Below, piece after piece: positions 9,975 through 20,600 of a DNA stretch of 64,000 nucleotides; positions within the stretch are counted from its first letter, which is position 1; every line of letters starts with the position of its first letter. A model generated the notes under the pieces. The model ran no database searches. It was not told the origin of the DNA and saw only the letters and a list, made by a program, of their open reading frames with translations. The stretch comes from an uncultured Rhodocyclaceae bacterium (GTDB taxonomy: Bacteria; Pseudomonadota; Gammaproteobacteria; Burkholderiales; Rhodocyclaceae), in contig CAKQRL010000006.1 in NCBI GenBank assembly GCA_934271525.1, forward strand, positions 22,068 to 86,067, written 5' to 3'. Both the position numbers and the translations under genes were made by a program.

Positions 9975-11239
9975 TTTTTGTTTTGAAAAACTATTTTGCC
10001 GTCAATGATGGTGTGGTGCACTTTGCCTTTTAACGTTTTATTCAAAAAGGGCGAGTTTTTGCCGCGGCTTTTTAAATTTTGTGCGTTTAAAATCCATGTT
10101 TCTTCGGGGTTGAATAAAATCAAATCCGCTGGTGCGTCAATTTTTAAAGTGCCAAGATGATGAAGCCCCAAAATTTTGGCGGGGAATCGCGTTAAAAAGG
10201 CAAGCGCTTCTAAAAGATTTAAACCTTGCGATTTTGCCCATTGCAGTGTTAAAGGCAACAACACTTCCAAACCGGTTGCGCCGGGTTTAGCTTCACCAAA
10301 TGGCAAGAGTTTGTCGTCTGCGCCAACGGGCGTGTGGTCAGAAGCAATCGGCATTTTGGCGTGGATAATGGCTTGCGATAAAGCGTTTTTGTCCGATTCA
10401 GCGCGCAAAGGCGGGTTAAAACGCGCTTGGGTGTTGAAATAATCGGTATCGGAATCGGTCATTAGCAAATGATGAATATCCACATCAAAAGTAACAGGCA
10501 AGCCCGCCGCAATGGCGCCCAACACAACTTGCACGCCCGCTTTGGATGAGAGTTTGTGAAAATGCAAGGGCAATGGAATTTCACGAAGCAAAGCCAAAAA
10601 TGTGGCAATGGCAATGGTTTCTGCCGCCACGGGAATGGTGGCTAAACCTAATCGGTCAGCAATCACGCCCGAGTGCGCCGAACCGTTTTTGGAAAGCCAA
10701 TAGTCTTGCGGTTCCACCCAAAGCGCAAAACCAAAAGTGGCAGCGTATTCCATGGCGCGGTGCAAAATTTCGGTGTTGATAATCGGGCGGCTGGCTTGTG
10801 AAAAAGCAACGCAACCGGCTTTTTTCAAACCAGCAAGTTCGGATAATTGTTCGCCTTTTAAGCCTAATGTTAAAGCGCCCAAAGGCAACACTTTGGATTT
10901 TTTGATGTCGCGCGCGCGATGCACCAAGCGGTCGGCCAATTCGGGTTCGTCCAAAGGCGGGTCGGTGTCTGGCGGCACCACCAAAGAAGTAATGCCGCCA
11001 GCCACAGCGGCTTCCAATTCGGCTTCAATGCTGTTTAAGCGGGCGCTCAAATCAATTAAACCCGGGGATAACACCAAACCTGTTGCATCAATGGTTTCAT
11101 CGGCTTCAAAAGGCGCTGATTCGCCCGTTTTGGTGATGGCAGCGATTTTGCCTTTTTGAATCCACAAAGAAAAACCATCACCGTCCAAAGCTTGGGCGGG
11201 GTCGACAATGTGGGCGTTTTGAATGTGTAGGCTTTTCAT
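9965..11239 (-). CDS. pyrX: Dihydroorotase-like protein without zinc-binding HxH (PyrC'/PyrX type)
   Basis: A 424-residue amidohydrolase of the dihydroorotase family. Active enzymes carry PGxxDxHxH; here the strand reads LSPGLIDLSARLNS, so both histidines are gone, while ASDHTPV near residue 300 keeps the late aspartate. In Pseudomonas an inactive dihydroorotase homologue (PyrC') next to pyrB is known to be needed for assembly of aspartate carbamoyltransferase. The position in pyrR-pyrB-NYN-pyrC' makes the same structural role likely. A true dihydroorotase should then be encoded elsewhere. The start codon overlaps the stop of the upstream NYN gene by four bases. Confidence 0.82.
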   Translation of the reverse strand: MKSLHIQNAHIVDPAQALDGDGFSLWIQKGKIAAITKTGESAPFEADETIDATGLVLSPGLIDLSARLNSIEAELEAAVAGGITSLVVPPDTDPPLDEPELADRLVHRARDIKKSKVLPLGALTLGLKGEQLSELAGLKKAGCVAFSQASRPIINTEILHRAMEYAATFGFALWVEPQDYWLSKNGSAHSGVIADRLGLATIPVAAETIAIATFLALLREIPLPLHFHKLSSKAGVQVVLGAIAAGLPVTFDVDIHHLLMTDSDTDYFNTQARFNPPLRAESDKNALSQAIIHAKMPIASDHTPVGADDKLLPFGEAKPGATGLEVLLPLTLQWAKSQGLNLLEALAFLTRFPAKILGLHHLGTLKIDAPADLILFNPEETWILNAQNLKSRGKNSPFLNKTLKGKVHHTIIDGKIVFQNKNPR

Positions 11240-12144
11240 AATTGCGCGGGGGATTGTAATAAAACGCTGATGGCTTCGCGAAAGCAGTTGCGCATCAAGC
11301 GTTTTTGAGAATCGCTCAAAGCGCCGCGGTTGAGCGTGGAATAGGTGTGAAAAACAAGTTGTTTATCAATTTCGCGGCTGATAATGCCCGGTTGCGGCAT
11401 AGCGTGGAACCATTCTTCTGACGGGCGCGAAGCCACAAAGCTATCCACAGCGTTACGAATAATTGCCTCGTCTTCGGCGGAAACTTCGTCAAAATCATAC
11501 GCATTGTCATTGTTGGCTTGCGGCGCAGGCACGGTGATATTCAAAGGTTCGTTGTTGAAATAATGCTCGGTTTGGTATTTTTGGTATTGCGCAAAAGGCA
11601 CAATATCGTTGGCATTCAATTTGATAACGGCATCTGCCAAGGAAATATTTTCCAAACTTTGTGCGTGGTGAATGCCCAAATCCGGCGCATCCAAACCAAG
11701 CAATGCCACGCGAATGCCGTAACGTTGCGCACGTTCAATGGCATCGGCAATGTCGTTGTCGCCCGAGATAATCATTGCATTTTGTATGGCGTTGTTGGAT
11801 GAAAGCTCAATTAAATCAATCACAATTTTGGTATCCACGCCTTTTTGTTGGCCGCGGTTGTTGATATGCCCCAAACGCAGTTTGACCCCCGGAATTTCAT
11901 TCAAACGGCGGTGTTCGGTGGTTGGATCGTTTTTGATGGCGTCATACCAATAAATGCGCAAAAGTTGTGCTTCTGGAAACACAGCTTTGCCTTTTTCCAC
12001 CAAAAACTGCATAAAGGCTTTTGGGTCGGTTAAATTCAAGTCGCTACGCGAGCGGCTTTGGCGCTGACTTAAAATCTGCACCATTTGACTACACAAATAA
12101 CCAGCATCAATAAAAATGGCAAATTTTTCCACGGTATACCTCAT
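11236..12144 (-). CDS. NYN-domain (PIN-like) putative nuclease in the pyr operon
   Basis: A 302-residue protein with an N-terminal NYN domain (LabA/DUF88 group), a PIN-like ribonuclease fold. FAIFIDAGYL holds the first acidic residue, KGVDTKIVIDLIEL the second, and ISGDNDIADAIERAQRYG the third cluster of aspartates, so the metal site looks intact. A C-terminal region of about 100 residues (after residue 200) is not recognised. Its start MRYTVEKF is overlapped by a variant of the dispersed repeat. It lies 21 bases after pyrB and overlaps pyrC', so it is cotranscribed. Its target is unknown. Confidence 0.75.
   Translation of the reverse strand: MRYTVEKFAIFIDAGYLCSQMVQILSQRQSRSRSDLNLTDPKAFMQFLVEKGKAVFPEAQLLRIYWYDAIKNDPTTEHRRLNEIPGVKLRLGHINNRGQQKGVDTKIVIDLIELSSNNAIQNAMIISGDNDIADAIERAQRYGIRVALLGLDAPDLGIHHAQSLENISLADAVIKLNANDIVPFAQYQKYQTEHYFNNEPLNITVPAPQANNDNAYDFDEVSAEDEAIIRNAVDSFVASRPSEEWFHAMPQPGIISREIDKQLVFHTYSTLNRGALSDSQKRLMRNCFREAISVLLQSPAQL
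12128..12139. repeat. Single repeat copy (variant) at the start of the NYN gene
   Basis: TCCACGGTATAC on the plus strand, followed by the usual A/T module (ATTTTTTTCAAAAA). It covers codons 3-6 of the NYN gene, giving YTVE. Confidence 0.6.
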
Positions 12145-12165
12145 ATTTTTTTCAAAAATTAAAAA

Positions 12166-13128
12166 TTAATGCGCCGCAATTAAACTTAAAACAGCCATGC
12201 GAATCGCAATCCCAAATGTAACTTGCGGCAAAATCACGGCGTGTTCGCCGTCTGCCACTTCGGAGTGAATTTCTATGCCGCGATTCATCGGCCCGGGATG
12301 CATCACGATGGCATCATCCTTGGCAAGCGATAATTTTTGCGGTGTTAAACCATAATGGCGGAAGTATTCGCTGGGGCTCGGCAAATAAGCGCCGTTCATC
12401 CGTTCGTTTTGCAAGCGCAACATAATCACCACATCGCAACCTTGAATGCCTTCTTCCATATTGTGAAACACACGAATACCGCCCATTTCTTCCAAACAAG
12501 GCGGCAACAATGTGGCAGGACCAATGGCGTGAATTTCTGGCACGCCTAATATTTTTAAAGCGTGAATATCGGAACGTGCCACGCGCGAGTGCAAAATGTC
12601 GCCAACAATCGCCACACGCAAATGTTCAAAATTTTTTTTGTAATGGCGAATGGTATACATATCCAACAATCCCTGCGTGGGGTGCGCGTGCCTGCCATCG
12701 CCTGCATTGACCACGTGAATATCGTTTAGCCCGCGTGCTTTCAAATGCCGCGCAATTAAAAAAGGCGCGCCGCTACAAGCGTGCCGCACAACGAATAAAT
12801 TGGCGTGCATCGCGCATAAATTGTCAATGGTATCCAACAACGTTTCGCCTTTGGAGGTTGATGAGCGATTGATATCCAAGTTCAAAACGTCAGCAGACAA
12901 ACGTTTGCCAGCAATTTCAAAGGTTGTGCGCGTGCGCGTGGAATTTTCAAAAAACAAATTGAAAATGCTTTTGCCGCGCAAAAGTGGCACTTTTTTAATC
13001 TCGCGGGCGTTGACCGCCAAAAAGGATTCAGCGGTATCCAAAATTTTCACCAAAATGCTGCGCGGCAGATTTTCAAGCGTCAATAAATGTGCGAGTTCGC
13101 CGTTTTCGTTCAGTTGAGTATTAGGCAT
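12166..13128 (-). CDS. pyrB: Aspartate carbamoyltransferase catalytic chain
   Basis: PyrB condenses carbamoyl phosphate and aspartate in pyrimidine synthesis. The 320-residue protein shows [13 protein letters not shown] (carbamoyl-phosphate loop STRTRT) and [12 protein letters not shown], both diagnostic, and [11 protein letters not shown] near the end. The start is ATG 13128, giving [11 protein letters not shown]; an upstream in-frame extension lies within pyrR and is not needed. No pyrI regulatory chain is adjacent, so a dodecamer with the inactive PyrC' encoded downstream, as in Pseudomonas, is likely. It overlaps pyrR by eight bases. Confidence 0.95.
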   Translation of the reverse strand: MPNTQLNENGELAHLLTLENLPRSILVKILDTAESFLAVNAREIKKVPLLRGKSIFNLFFENSTRTRTTFEIAGKRLSADVLNLDINRSSTSKGETLLDTIDNLCAMHANLFVVRHACSGAPFLIARHLKARGLNDIHVVNAGDGRHAHPTQGLLDMYTIRHYKKNFEHLRVAIVGDILHSRVARSDIHALKILGVPEIHAIGPATLLPPCLEEMGGIRVFHNMEEGIQGCDVVIMLRLQNERMNGAYLPSPSEYFRHYGLTPQKLSLAKDDAIVMHPGPMNRGIEIHSEVADGEHAVILPQVTFGIAIRMAVLSLIAAH

Positions 13129-13621
13129 TTTCTTGCAAACTCCAACGCAATTTTTGGTTTTCGTCATAAGACAAGTGCATTTTTTGGGATGGTTTTAAGT
13201 TAATTTCCCAAACGCAGTAATTCGGTGCAATGGGCAATTCTCTGCCTTTGCGATCCGCCAACACGGCTAATTCTATCGCTTGCGGGCGACCATAATCAAA
13301 AATTTCGCTCATTGCCGCACGAGTTGTTCTGCCAGTAAACAACACGTCATCAATCAAAATCACCAAGCGATTTTCTACCGACAAAGGAATTTGCGTGGGT
13401 TTAATGGCTGCGTGCAAACCTTTTTTATGCACATCATCGCGGTAAAAAGAAACGTCCAAAAAACCCAAGGCATCATCATTTAAGTTTAAAAAGCGTTTCA
13501 CACGTTCGGCAACCAAAGAGCCGCCGCTATAAATGCCGACCAAAAGCGGTTGTTGCGGCAATTTTGGGGCGATTAGTTGTGCGAGTTCTTTGCATTGTGT
13601 TTCAGGATTAGGCAAATTCAT
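13121..13621 (-). CDS. pyrR: PyrR family uracil phosphoribosyltransferase / pyrimidine regulator
   Basis: A 166-residue phosphoribosyltransferase. [19 protein letters not shown] is the PRPP-binding loop of the PyrR family. Start ATG 13621 (MNLPNPETQ) is chosen over an upstream start that lies deep within ruvX. In Bacillus PyrR binds pyr mRNA and also has UPRTase activity; in proteobacteria the regulatory role is less certain. It overlaps ruvX upstream and pyrB downstream, so it is part of one transcript. I saw no obvious PyrR-binding hairpin in the tight junctions. Confidence 0.88.
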   Translation of the reverse strand: MNLPNPETQCKELAQLIAPKLPQQPLLVGIYSGGSLVAERVKRFLNLNDDALGFLDVSFYRDDVHKKGLHAAIKPTQIPLSVENRLVILIDDVLFTGRTTRAAMSEIFDYGRPQAIELAVLADRKGRELPIAPNYCVWEINLKPSQKMHLSYDENQKLRWSLQENA

Positions 13622-14030
13622 AAGTATTAAACCAAGTTTGTAAAATAATTTGGGCAGAAAGCGCATCAACTTTGCCTTTGTGGCGGGCAAAATGTGCGCC
13701 CATTTCTTTTAAAAGTGATTCGGCAACAACGGATGTATAACGCTCATCAATTAAATCTACGGGAATTTTAAAGGTGTTTTGCAGATTTTTTGCAAAGGCG
13801 TGGACATTTTTGGTAATTGCTGTTGAATCGCCATTGACTGTTTTGGGTTCGCCCAAAACAAAGCGAATGGGCTGCCATTCCACGGTCAACGCCAAAATTT
13901 TTTCAAAAAGCAAGGGCGTATTGTGCAAAGTGGTTAAAGGATGCGCACTTTTTAAAGCAATTTCACCCGTTGCCACGCCCACGCGTTTTAAGCCGTAATC
14001 AAATGCCAAAATGGTGCCGTGTTTCATCAC
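13608..14030 (-). CDS. ruvX: Holliday junction resolvase-like protein RuvX/YqgF
   Basis: A 140-residue RNase H-fold protein; YqgF/RuvX family members act in pre-16S rRNA 5' end processing. LAFDYGLKRVGVATGE carries the first catalytic aspartate, VLGEPKTVNGDST the next motif, and IDERYTSVVAE and HKGKVDALSAQIIL the last acidic residues. The dispersed repeat falls within codons for LTVEWQP in the middle of the protein without lengthening it. It overlaps algH by four bases and pyrR by 14, the usual algH-ruvX-pyrR order. Confidence 0.92.
   Translation of the reverse strand: MMKHGTILAFDYGLKRVGVATGEIALKSAHPLTTLHNTPLLFEKILALTVEWQPIRFVLGEPKTVNGDSTAITKNVHAFAKNLQNTFKIPVDLIDERYTSVVAESLLKEMGAHFARHKGKVDALSAQIILQTWFNTYEFA
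13879..13890. repeat. Single repeat copy inside ruvX
   Basis: TCCACGGTCAAC on the plus strand, followed by CCAAAATTTTTTCAAAAAG. It encodes part of LTVEW in the minus-strand gene; the protein has normal length, so this looks like substitution rather than insertion. Confidence 0.65.
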
Positions 14031-14587
14031 GCGTGCCCCGCCACGGCTGAAAGTTGCATAAAATCAAACCCTATTTGCGACAAGGCAGCAACGCGTTTTT
14101 GGTCGGGCGCGGTGTCAAAAATAATCTTTTCATCTGCTGGCACGGGCAGCCAAGCATTCATTGCAATTTCGCGCTCTAATTGACCTTGTGTCCACCCTGT
14201 ATAACCCAAGGCAACAAGCAAATCGGCATGGTCAACGGTTGAACCGATTGCCATTAAAATGTCGCGCGAACTTGTTAGCCCGATTCGGTCGGTTACCTTT
14301 AAAGTGTTTTGCCAACTGCCCAAATGCCGATGCAACACAAAGCCGCGCTCAATTTGCATGGGACCGCCAAAATAAACGGGCACGTGGCGCAAAGGGCTAT
14401 CGGGGCTTTCCATTTCAATTTTTTCAAATAGGTTTAACAAGGTCATATCCAAAGGGCGCGTGATGATAATGCCGAGCGCCCCGTTTTGCCCATGTTCGCA
14501 AATGTAAATCACGGTGTTGGCAAAATGCGGGTCGCGCATACTGGGCGCAGCAACTAAAAAGTTATTGGATAAATTGTTGATATCCAT
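14027..14587 (-). CDS. algH: YqgE/AlgH family protein
   Basis: A 186-residue member of the YqgE/AlgH family (UPF0301), whose biochemical function is not settled; in Pseudomonas it was linked to alginate control. The N-terminus LVAAPSMRDPHFANTVIYIC, the NGALGIIITRP loop, VYFGGPMQIERGFVLHR and GYTGWTQGQLEREIAMNAWL are all family hallmarks. It stands between chpA and ruvX on the same strand. A hairpin lies just before its start. Confidence 0.93.
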   Translation of the reverse strand: MDINNLSNNFLVAAPSMRDPHFANTVIYICEHGQNGALGIIITRPLDMTLLNLFEKIEMESPDSPLRHVPVYFGGPMQIERGFVLHRHLGSWQNTLKVTDRIGLTSSRDILMAIGSTVDHADLLVALGYTGWTQGQLEREIAMNAWLPVPADEKIIFDTAPDQKRVAALSQIGFDFMQLSAVAGHA

Positions 14588-14596
14588 AGCGTTGAA

Positions 14597-14620
14597 AGCA
14601 GGGATTTTTAAATCCCCGCT
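14597..14620 (-). terminator. Hairpin between chpA and algH
   Basis: On the minus strand AGCGGGGATTT pairs with AAATCCCTGCT (one mismatch) around a two-base loop, seven bases after the chpA stop and followed by TTTC. It could be a weak terminator or attenuator ahead of algH. Confidence 0.5.
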
Positions 14621-14626
14621 TGTGTA

Positions 14627-17600
14627 TTAAGGTTTTGATGTATAGGTTTTTAACAATTCAAGCAAATGCTCTTCGTTATAGGGTTTGCCAAGATATTCAT
14701 TGGCACCTGTTTTGAGCGCAAAGTTGCGGTGTTTGTCCGCCGTGCGGGAGGTAATCATAATTACCGGCAAATGCTTCAAGCGTTCGGTGTCGCGAATATT
14801 CTTCAACAAATCAAAGCCGTCCATCTTCGGCATTTCAATATCCGACAAGACCACATCGGGCAGACGCTCGGCGCTGTTGAGTTTTTCCAAGGCTTCCAAA
14901 CCATCTTTTGCCAAGAGCACTTCGTAGCCGTTGCGCTCCAACATACGGGATGTAATCTTGCGAACGGTCAAGGAATCATCCACCACCATAATGCACTTGG
15001 TCGCTTCTTCCTTCGGATGATCGGGTTCGTAAGCGGTCGTTACCGAAGCCAATTCTGGAATCACTTCTTCCAAACGGATAATCGGCGCACTTGGGCGATT
15101 CGCCAAGGCAATGGGGTTTAAAATCAACACAATTCTGCCATCGCCCAACACCGTGGCACCAGCAATGCCAACCACGCGCGCCACTTGTGCACCGATATTC
15201 TTCACCACAACCTCTTGCGTGCCTTGCAAATCATCCACTTGCACGGCAATGCGGCGTTGGCCAGAACGCAACAACAAGACCCAATGCAAGCGGCGCGGTT
15301 CAGGCATAGCATTGGCATCGCCCAAAAGTCTTGGCAAAAAGTGGAATTCGTAGGATTCGTCTTTCCACACCCAGAATTTTTGCGAGGTGGCTTGGGTGAT
15401 TTGGTCGTTCTTTAATTCCAACACCTGCGCAATCATGGAGGATGGAATGGCATACATTTTACCTGCGGCATGCACCATCAAGGTTTGCGTTACCGCCAAG
15501 GTCAAAGGCAGATACAAACGGAAAGTTGTGCCTTTGTTCATTGTGGAAGAAGTCTCCACGCGCCCACCCAAAGCGCCGATTTCCGTTTTCACCACGTCCA
15601 TTCCAACGCCGCGTCCGCTGGTTTGCGTTACTTCTTTTGATGTTGAAAAACCGGGTTGGAAGATGAATTCAAAAATATGCCGTTCATCCACTTCCGCCTT
15701 CGGATCCAAAAATCCTTTTTCAATGGCTTTGGCGCGAAGTTGCGCAGGATCCATCCCCTTGCCGTCATCCGACAAGGATAAAATAATTTCATTGCTTTCT
15801 TGGGTGAGCTTGATTCTGATTTCACCGATATCGGGTTTGCCTAACTGACGACGCTCGCGCGGCGATTCAATGCCGTGCGACAAAGAATTGCGAATCATAT
15901 GTTCCAAAGGCGCCATCATCTTATCCAATACCGAGCGATCCAACTCAATTTCGCCGCCCGTGATATCCAGCGAAGCTTGTTTGTTTAAAGCCCGACAAGT
16001 CTGCCGCACCAAGCGATGCAAACGCTCGGCTTGGGTTGAAAACGGCATCATCCGCACGTTCATCAAATCTTGTTGTAGGCTACGATTCATCCGCGATTGT
16101 TCCACGAGCGCTGCCGTTGCGTCATCAATGCTCTTCAACAAGTTTTGGTGAATGGTTGCCACATCGCTAACCGACTCTGCCAAAAAGCGCGTGAGTTCTT
16201 GGAATTGCGTGTAACGGTCTAATTCCAAGGGGTCAAATTCTTTTTTGCTTTCATTTTGTTGCGAGACATGCACCGCTTGAATTTGGCGCTCGGCTTCCAT
16301 TTCAATGTTGCGCGCTTGACGGCGCAAGCGAATCAAGCTTTCCGTTAAATCTGTAACTGATGAACGAATGGCGCGGATTTCGCCTTCCACGCGCGAGCGC
16401 ACAATGGCAATTTCGCCCGCTTCGTTGACCAAACGGTCGACCATATCAGCGCGCACACGCAAAGTTTGTTGCGCCAACTCGTGGTCAAAGGAAGAAACCG
16501 CGCCCGCAGGAACTCCGGGGGATGCAGGCGCTGTTGTTGCGGGAATTGCCGAACTTGCAAGATTTTCCACGGTCGACGGCATATTTTTTTCAAAATCTGC
16601 CGAATGTGTGGGCGCCACCAATGAGTCTAATGATTTGCCTTTTTTTAAGCATTCCACGGCGGCGTACAAAATATCCACGCTTTCTGCCAACTCGTTTAAG
16701 AAAGCGGGCTCAACCTTGCCAGATTTGCGGCATTCTTCCACGCGCGACTCGAGCATGTGCGTAAATTCGCCCAAGCGCATCACGCCAACCATCCGCGCAT
16801 TGCCTTTGAAGGTGTGCAAATGGCGCGCAAGCGTGGCAGGGTGTTTTTCATCCTTCGGGTTAGCCTTCCACGCGCGGACTTCTTCCGAGATTTTCTCTAA
16901 TGTTTCTTCCGAATCTTCCAAGAAAATCGGCAACAAATCTTCGTCAATTTCGTCTTGAATATCGGGCAACAGCGAGGCTTTGGGCGCACTTTGCGCAGCA
17001 CTCAAATCGGCGGCAACTTTTTCTGGCGCATCCGCTTTGATTTCTGCCGCTTGCGATTCTGCCGATTCCGCAAGAATGGGAGAAGCTGGCGTTGTGGTTA
17101 AAGGCGAACCTGTTGCGCTTGTTTCAGCCGTTGCCGCTGTTGCAAGCGCTGATTCGCTTTGCGTTTCTAATCCCGCATCTGGGGCTAATTCATCGGCGGG
17201 GAAGGTTGCTTCCAAGCGATCCAATAAATCTTGCGGTGCGGGTGGAACAGCTTGGCGTTCAATGAGTTCATCAAACAAGGCTTGTAAGCCGTTGAAACCT
17301 TCGCGCAACACGCCGATATCCGCCGTGCTGGCAGGGTTTGCTGTGGCGTTGCGGCGTAAGAGTGCGTGTTCCAAAGCCAAGCCCATGTGGCGAATGGACA
17401 TAATGCCGATGGTGCCTGCCGCGCCCGCCACAGTGTGCGCCGCGCGGGTAATTTCAAAGTCGGATGGCAAGAAGGGATTGTTTTCAATTGCAGTCAAATG
17501 TGCGTCAATATCCGCCAAATGCTCATCAACTTCTTCTTTGAATATTTCCAATAACTCGGGCGAGATAGGTTCAAATTCCACAGGCTGCGATTGTGATGCC

Positions 17601-20600
17601 GTTTGCGCTACACCTTGCGATACCGATTGTGATGCGGGCAACACTTCGCCTTCCAAAACCTGCCCATCGCCTACAACCGAACTTGCGATTCCATCAGCGA
17701 CTCCGTCCACCGAACCTGCAACACTGCCGATTCCTTCTACGCCACCAGCCGAAGTTACAACTCCGCCAGCGATTCCTGCGGAAACTTCGCCATCTGTTGA
17801 TTCAGCGATTCCGCCGATTCCACTTGCTATGCCAGTAGCCGAAGTTGCAAGTCCGCCAGCGATTCCTGCCGATATTTCGCCATCTTCGCTAGTTGCAACA
17901 CCAGCGGAGATTGCGCTATTGCCGATTCCGCCAATAGCAGCCACACCAGTTTCGCTAGATGATTCGCCATCAAAATCTGTGATTTTGCCACCAGCGACTC
18001 CGCCGATTCCTCCAATTTCTCCTGCAATTTCACTTGTTGAACCAGCAACACCACCGACTCCGCTTGTAATCTCGCTTGCTGAACCAGCGACTCCGCCGAT
18101 TCCGCCAGCGCCACTGATTCCACCAACGCCAGCGATTCCGCTTTCACCAGATGCTTCACCGCCAAAACCTGCGATTCCACCGCCAGCAGCGCCGCCGCTA
18201 GCGCTGCCGATTCCGTCAACACTAGCGGAGTCAGAGATTCCAGCTTCATCAGCTGCTTCACCGCCAAAACCTGCGATTCCACCGCCAGCAGCGCCGCCGC
18301 TAGCGCTGCCGATTCCGTCAACACTAGCGGAGTCAGAGATTCCAGCTTCATCAGCTGCTTCACCGCCAAAACCTGCGATTCCGTCGCCAGCACCGCCGTC
18401 GCCGCTAGCGCTGCCGATTCCGCCAACATTAGCGGAGTCAGAGATTCCAGCTTCATCAGCTGCTTCACCGCCAAAAGCTGTGATTCCTGCGCCAGCGCCG
18501 CCGATTCCGCCAACACCAGCGATTCCACTTTCATCAGCTGCTTCGCCGTCAAACCCTGTGATTTCGCCTTTTTCAGATGATTCGCTAAATGTTCTGTCAG
18601 TTGAGAATCCTGCGATTTCACCGCCAGCACCGCCACCGATTCCGCCTGCGCTTTCGCCATTTTTGGAGACTTCTTTAATCGTGCCATCGTCTGCAAATTC
18701 CATGATTTTGGCGCCAGTGGTTTTTTTCTTCTTGGCTTCTTTGAGCGCTTTGGCTTCTGCGGCAAGTTCTTTCTTCGTTTTTCTGTCTTTTTTACCGCGT
18801 TTACCTTTGGTTGGTTTTTCTTCTTTTTTAAGCGTTACCGATTCGCTGTTTTCGCCATCAGCAGATAGCGTGCCGATTTCGTCAGCATCAGCGATTCCTG
18901 CAATGCCAGCAGAGCCAGCGATTTCGCCTTCACCAGATGTTTCGCCGCCAACACCACCGATTCTGCCTTTTTCGGACGATTCGCTAAATGTTCCGTCAGT
19001 TGAGAGTCCTGCGATTCCTGCGCTGTCAACGCCGCCATCGATTCCACCTTTTTCGGACGATTCGCTAAATGTTCCGTCAGTTGAGAATCCTGCGATTCCA
19101 CCGCCAGCGCCAGCAGAGCCAGCAATTTCGCCTTCACCAGTTGTTTCGCCAACTTCTGCAAGTTGACCGCCAGCAACACCAAGCGTTGATGCTTTATCGC
19201 TACTTTCTGCTTCTGCTTTTTCCGCCGCTTCGGCGCTTGCCACTTTATGCAACAATTCTGCCGCCGCCGCATTTGCATCAAATTCAAAGGGAGCGATCAT
19301 ATCGCCGTCACCCGATTTTTCTGCGGTTTTCGCCTCTTCCATATTGAGCAAGGCATCAGGTGCCACAAACGCCTGCGCTTCTTCGGGCGGGATGACCATG
19401 CTTTGCGTGGCAAAGTCAAAATCCAAGTCGTTCGGTATTTCTTCCAAAGGCTCGGCAGACGTTGCCGCAACCGGTTCGGGTTCGGCGTGAGTGGGCAGGG
19501 CAGTGGCGTCTGATTCGGGCAAATCTTCAATGTTGGGCGCTTCTGCCGCCAAATCATCAAAGGTGGCGAGCGCCTCCTTGGCAGATTTACGCTTGGCACT
19601 GCGTTCCTTAGCGCGCTGTTTCTTGGTGAGTTTTTCTTCTTCTTGCGTTTGCGACAAGACGTTCTCGCCACGCAACTCTTCAGCCAAGGCAATCAAAGCG
19701 CTTGCATCAGGCGGCGTGCGGTGGGCTTTTAAAGCATCAATCCATGTTTCAAAAGTTTCTTGTTCTTGGCGCACCAAGTCCAGCAACTCAGGCGTGGCAG
19801 GGCGATTTTGTTTGAGCCAAAGGTTATAGGTTTGCTCCAAAGTCCACGCAAGATCGCCCAAGTCGGCTAAACCGACCATGCGACCAGAGCCTTTTAAGGT
19901 ATGCGTGCAACGGCGAATGGTGGTTAGCGCCTCAACATTGTTGGGATTTTTCTTCAAATTGCGGTATTCAGTTTTGAAGTTTTCCAAAACATCGCGGGCT
20001 TCGTCAATGAATATGCCAACCAACTCTTCGTCAATTTTAATCGGTGCAACAGCTCTTTTTGGCGCAACGATTTCAACAAAAGAATCGTCATCTTCCACGG
20101 TCAACGCGGAATTTTTTTCAAAATCAGCACTGCCGCCTGTTGTTGCAAGCGATTCTGTGGCAAAGGGTTCTTCAACAACGCTATCCAATAAAGGCAAATC
20201 TTCGTCAACGTCCGCAAATGCCGTCCCGGGAATACCCGCCTCCGCCGCGGCTTTGCTAGCAGTTTTGCCTTTGGTAGTTTTACCTTTGCCTGCTTTGCTA
20301 CTAGCAACGCCTGCGTCAGCAATGTCCATTTCGTTAGCTGATTCGCCGTAAGCAGAGACCCCGCCTACCGAACTACCGACAGAACTACCGACATCAGCAC
20401 TCGGCGATTTGCCTGAAATGAATGATTCACTAAACGTGCCATCGGTTGAGAATCCTGCGATTCTACCGCCAGCGCCAGCACCGATTCCGCCGCCAACGCC
20501 AGCAATTCCGCCTTCACCAGTTGCTTCGCCGCCAAAACCAGCGATTCCACCGCTAGCGCCGCCGATTCCACCAATACCAGCAGAGCCAGCAATTCCGCCT

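Noticed and set aside
18161..18570. Regularly spaced repeats as a possible CRISPR array
   Set aside because: Units are contiguous, in frame with chpA, about 102 bp long and have no unique spacers; no cas genes are near.
16980..19166. A 728-residue open frame on the plus strand, antisense to chpA
   Set aside because: It is a shadow of the Gly/Ala/Ser repeats of chpA, which read as Pro/Ser/Ala-rich sequence on the other strand without stops. No ribosome site or known domain is visible.
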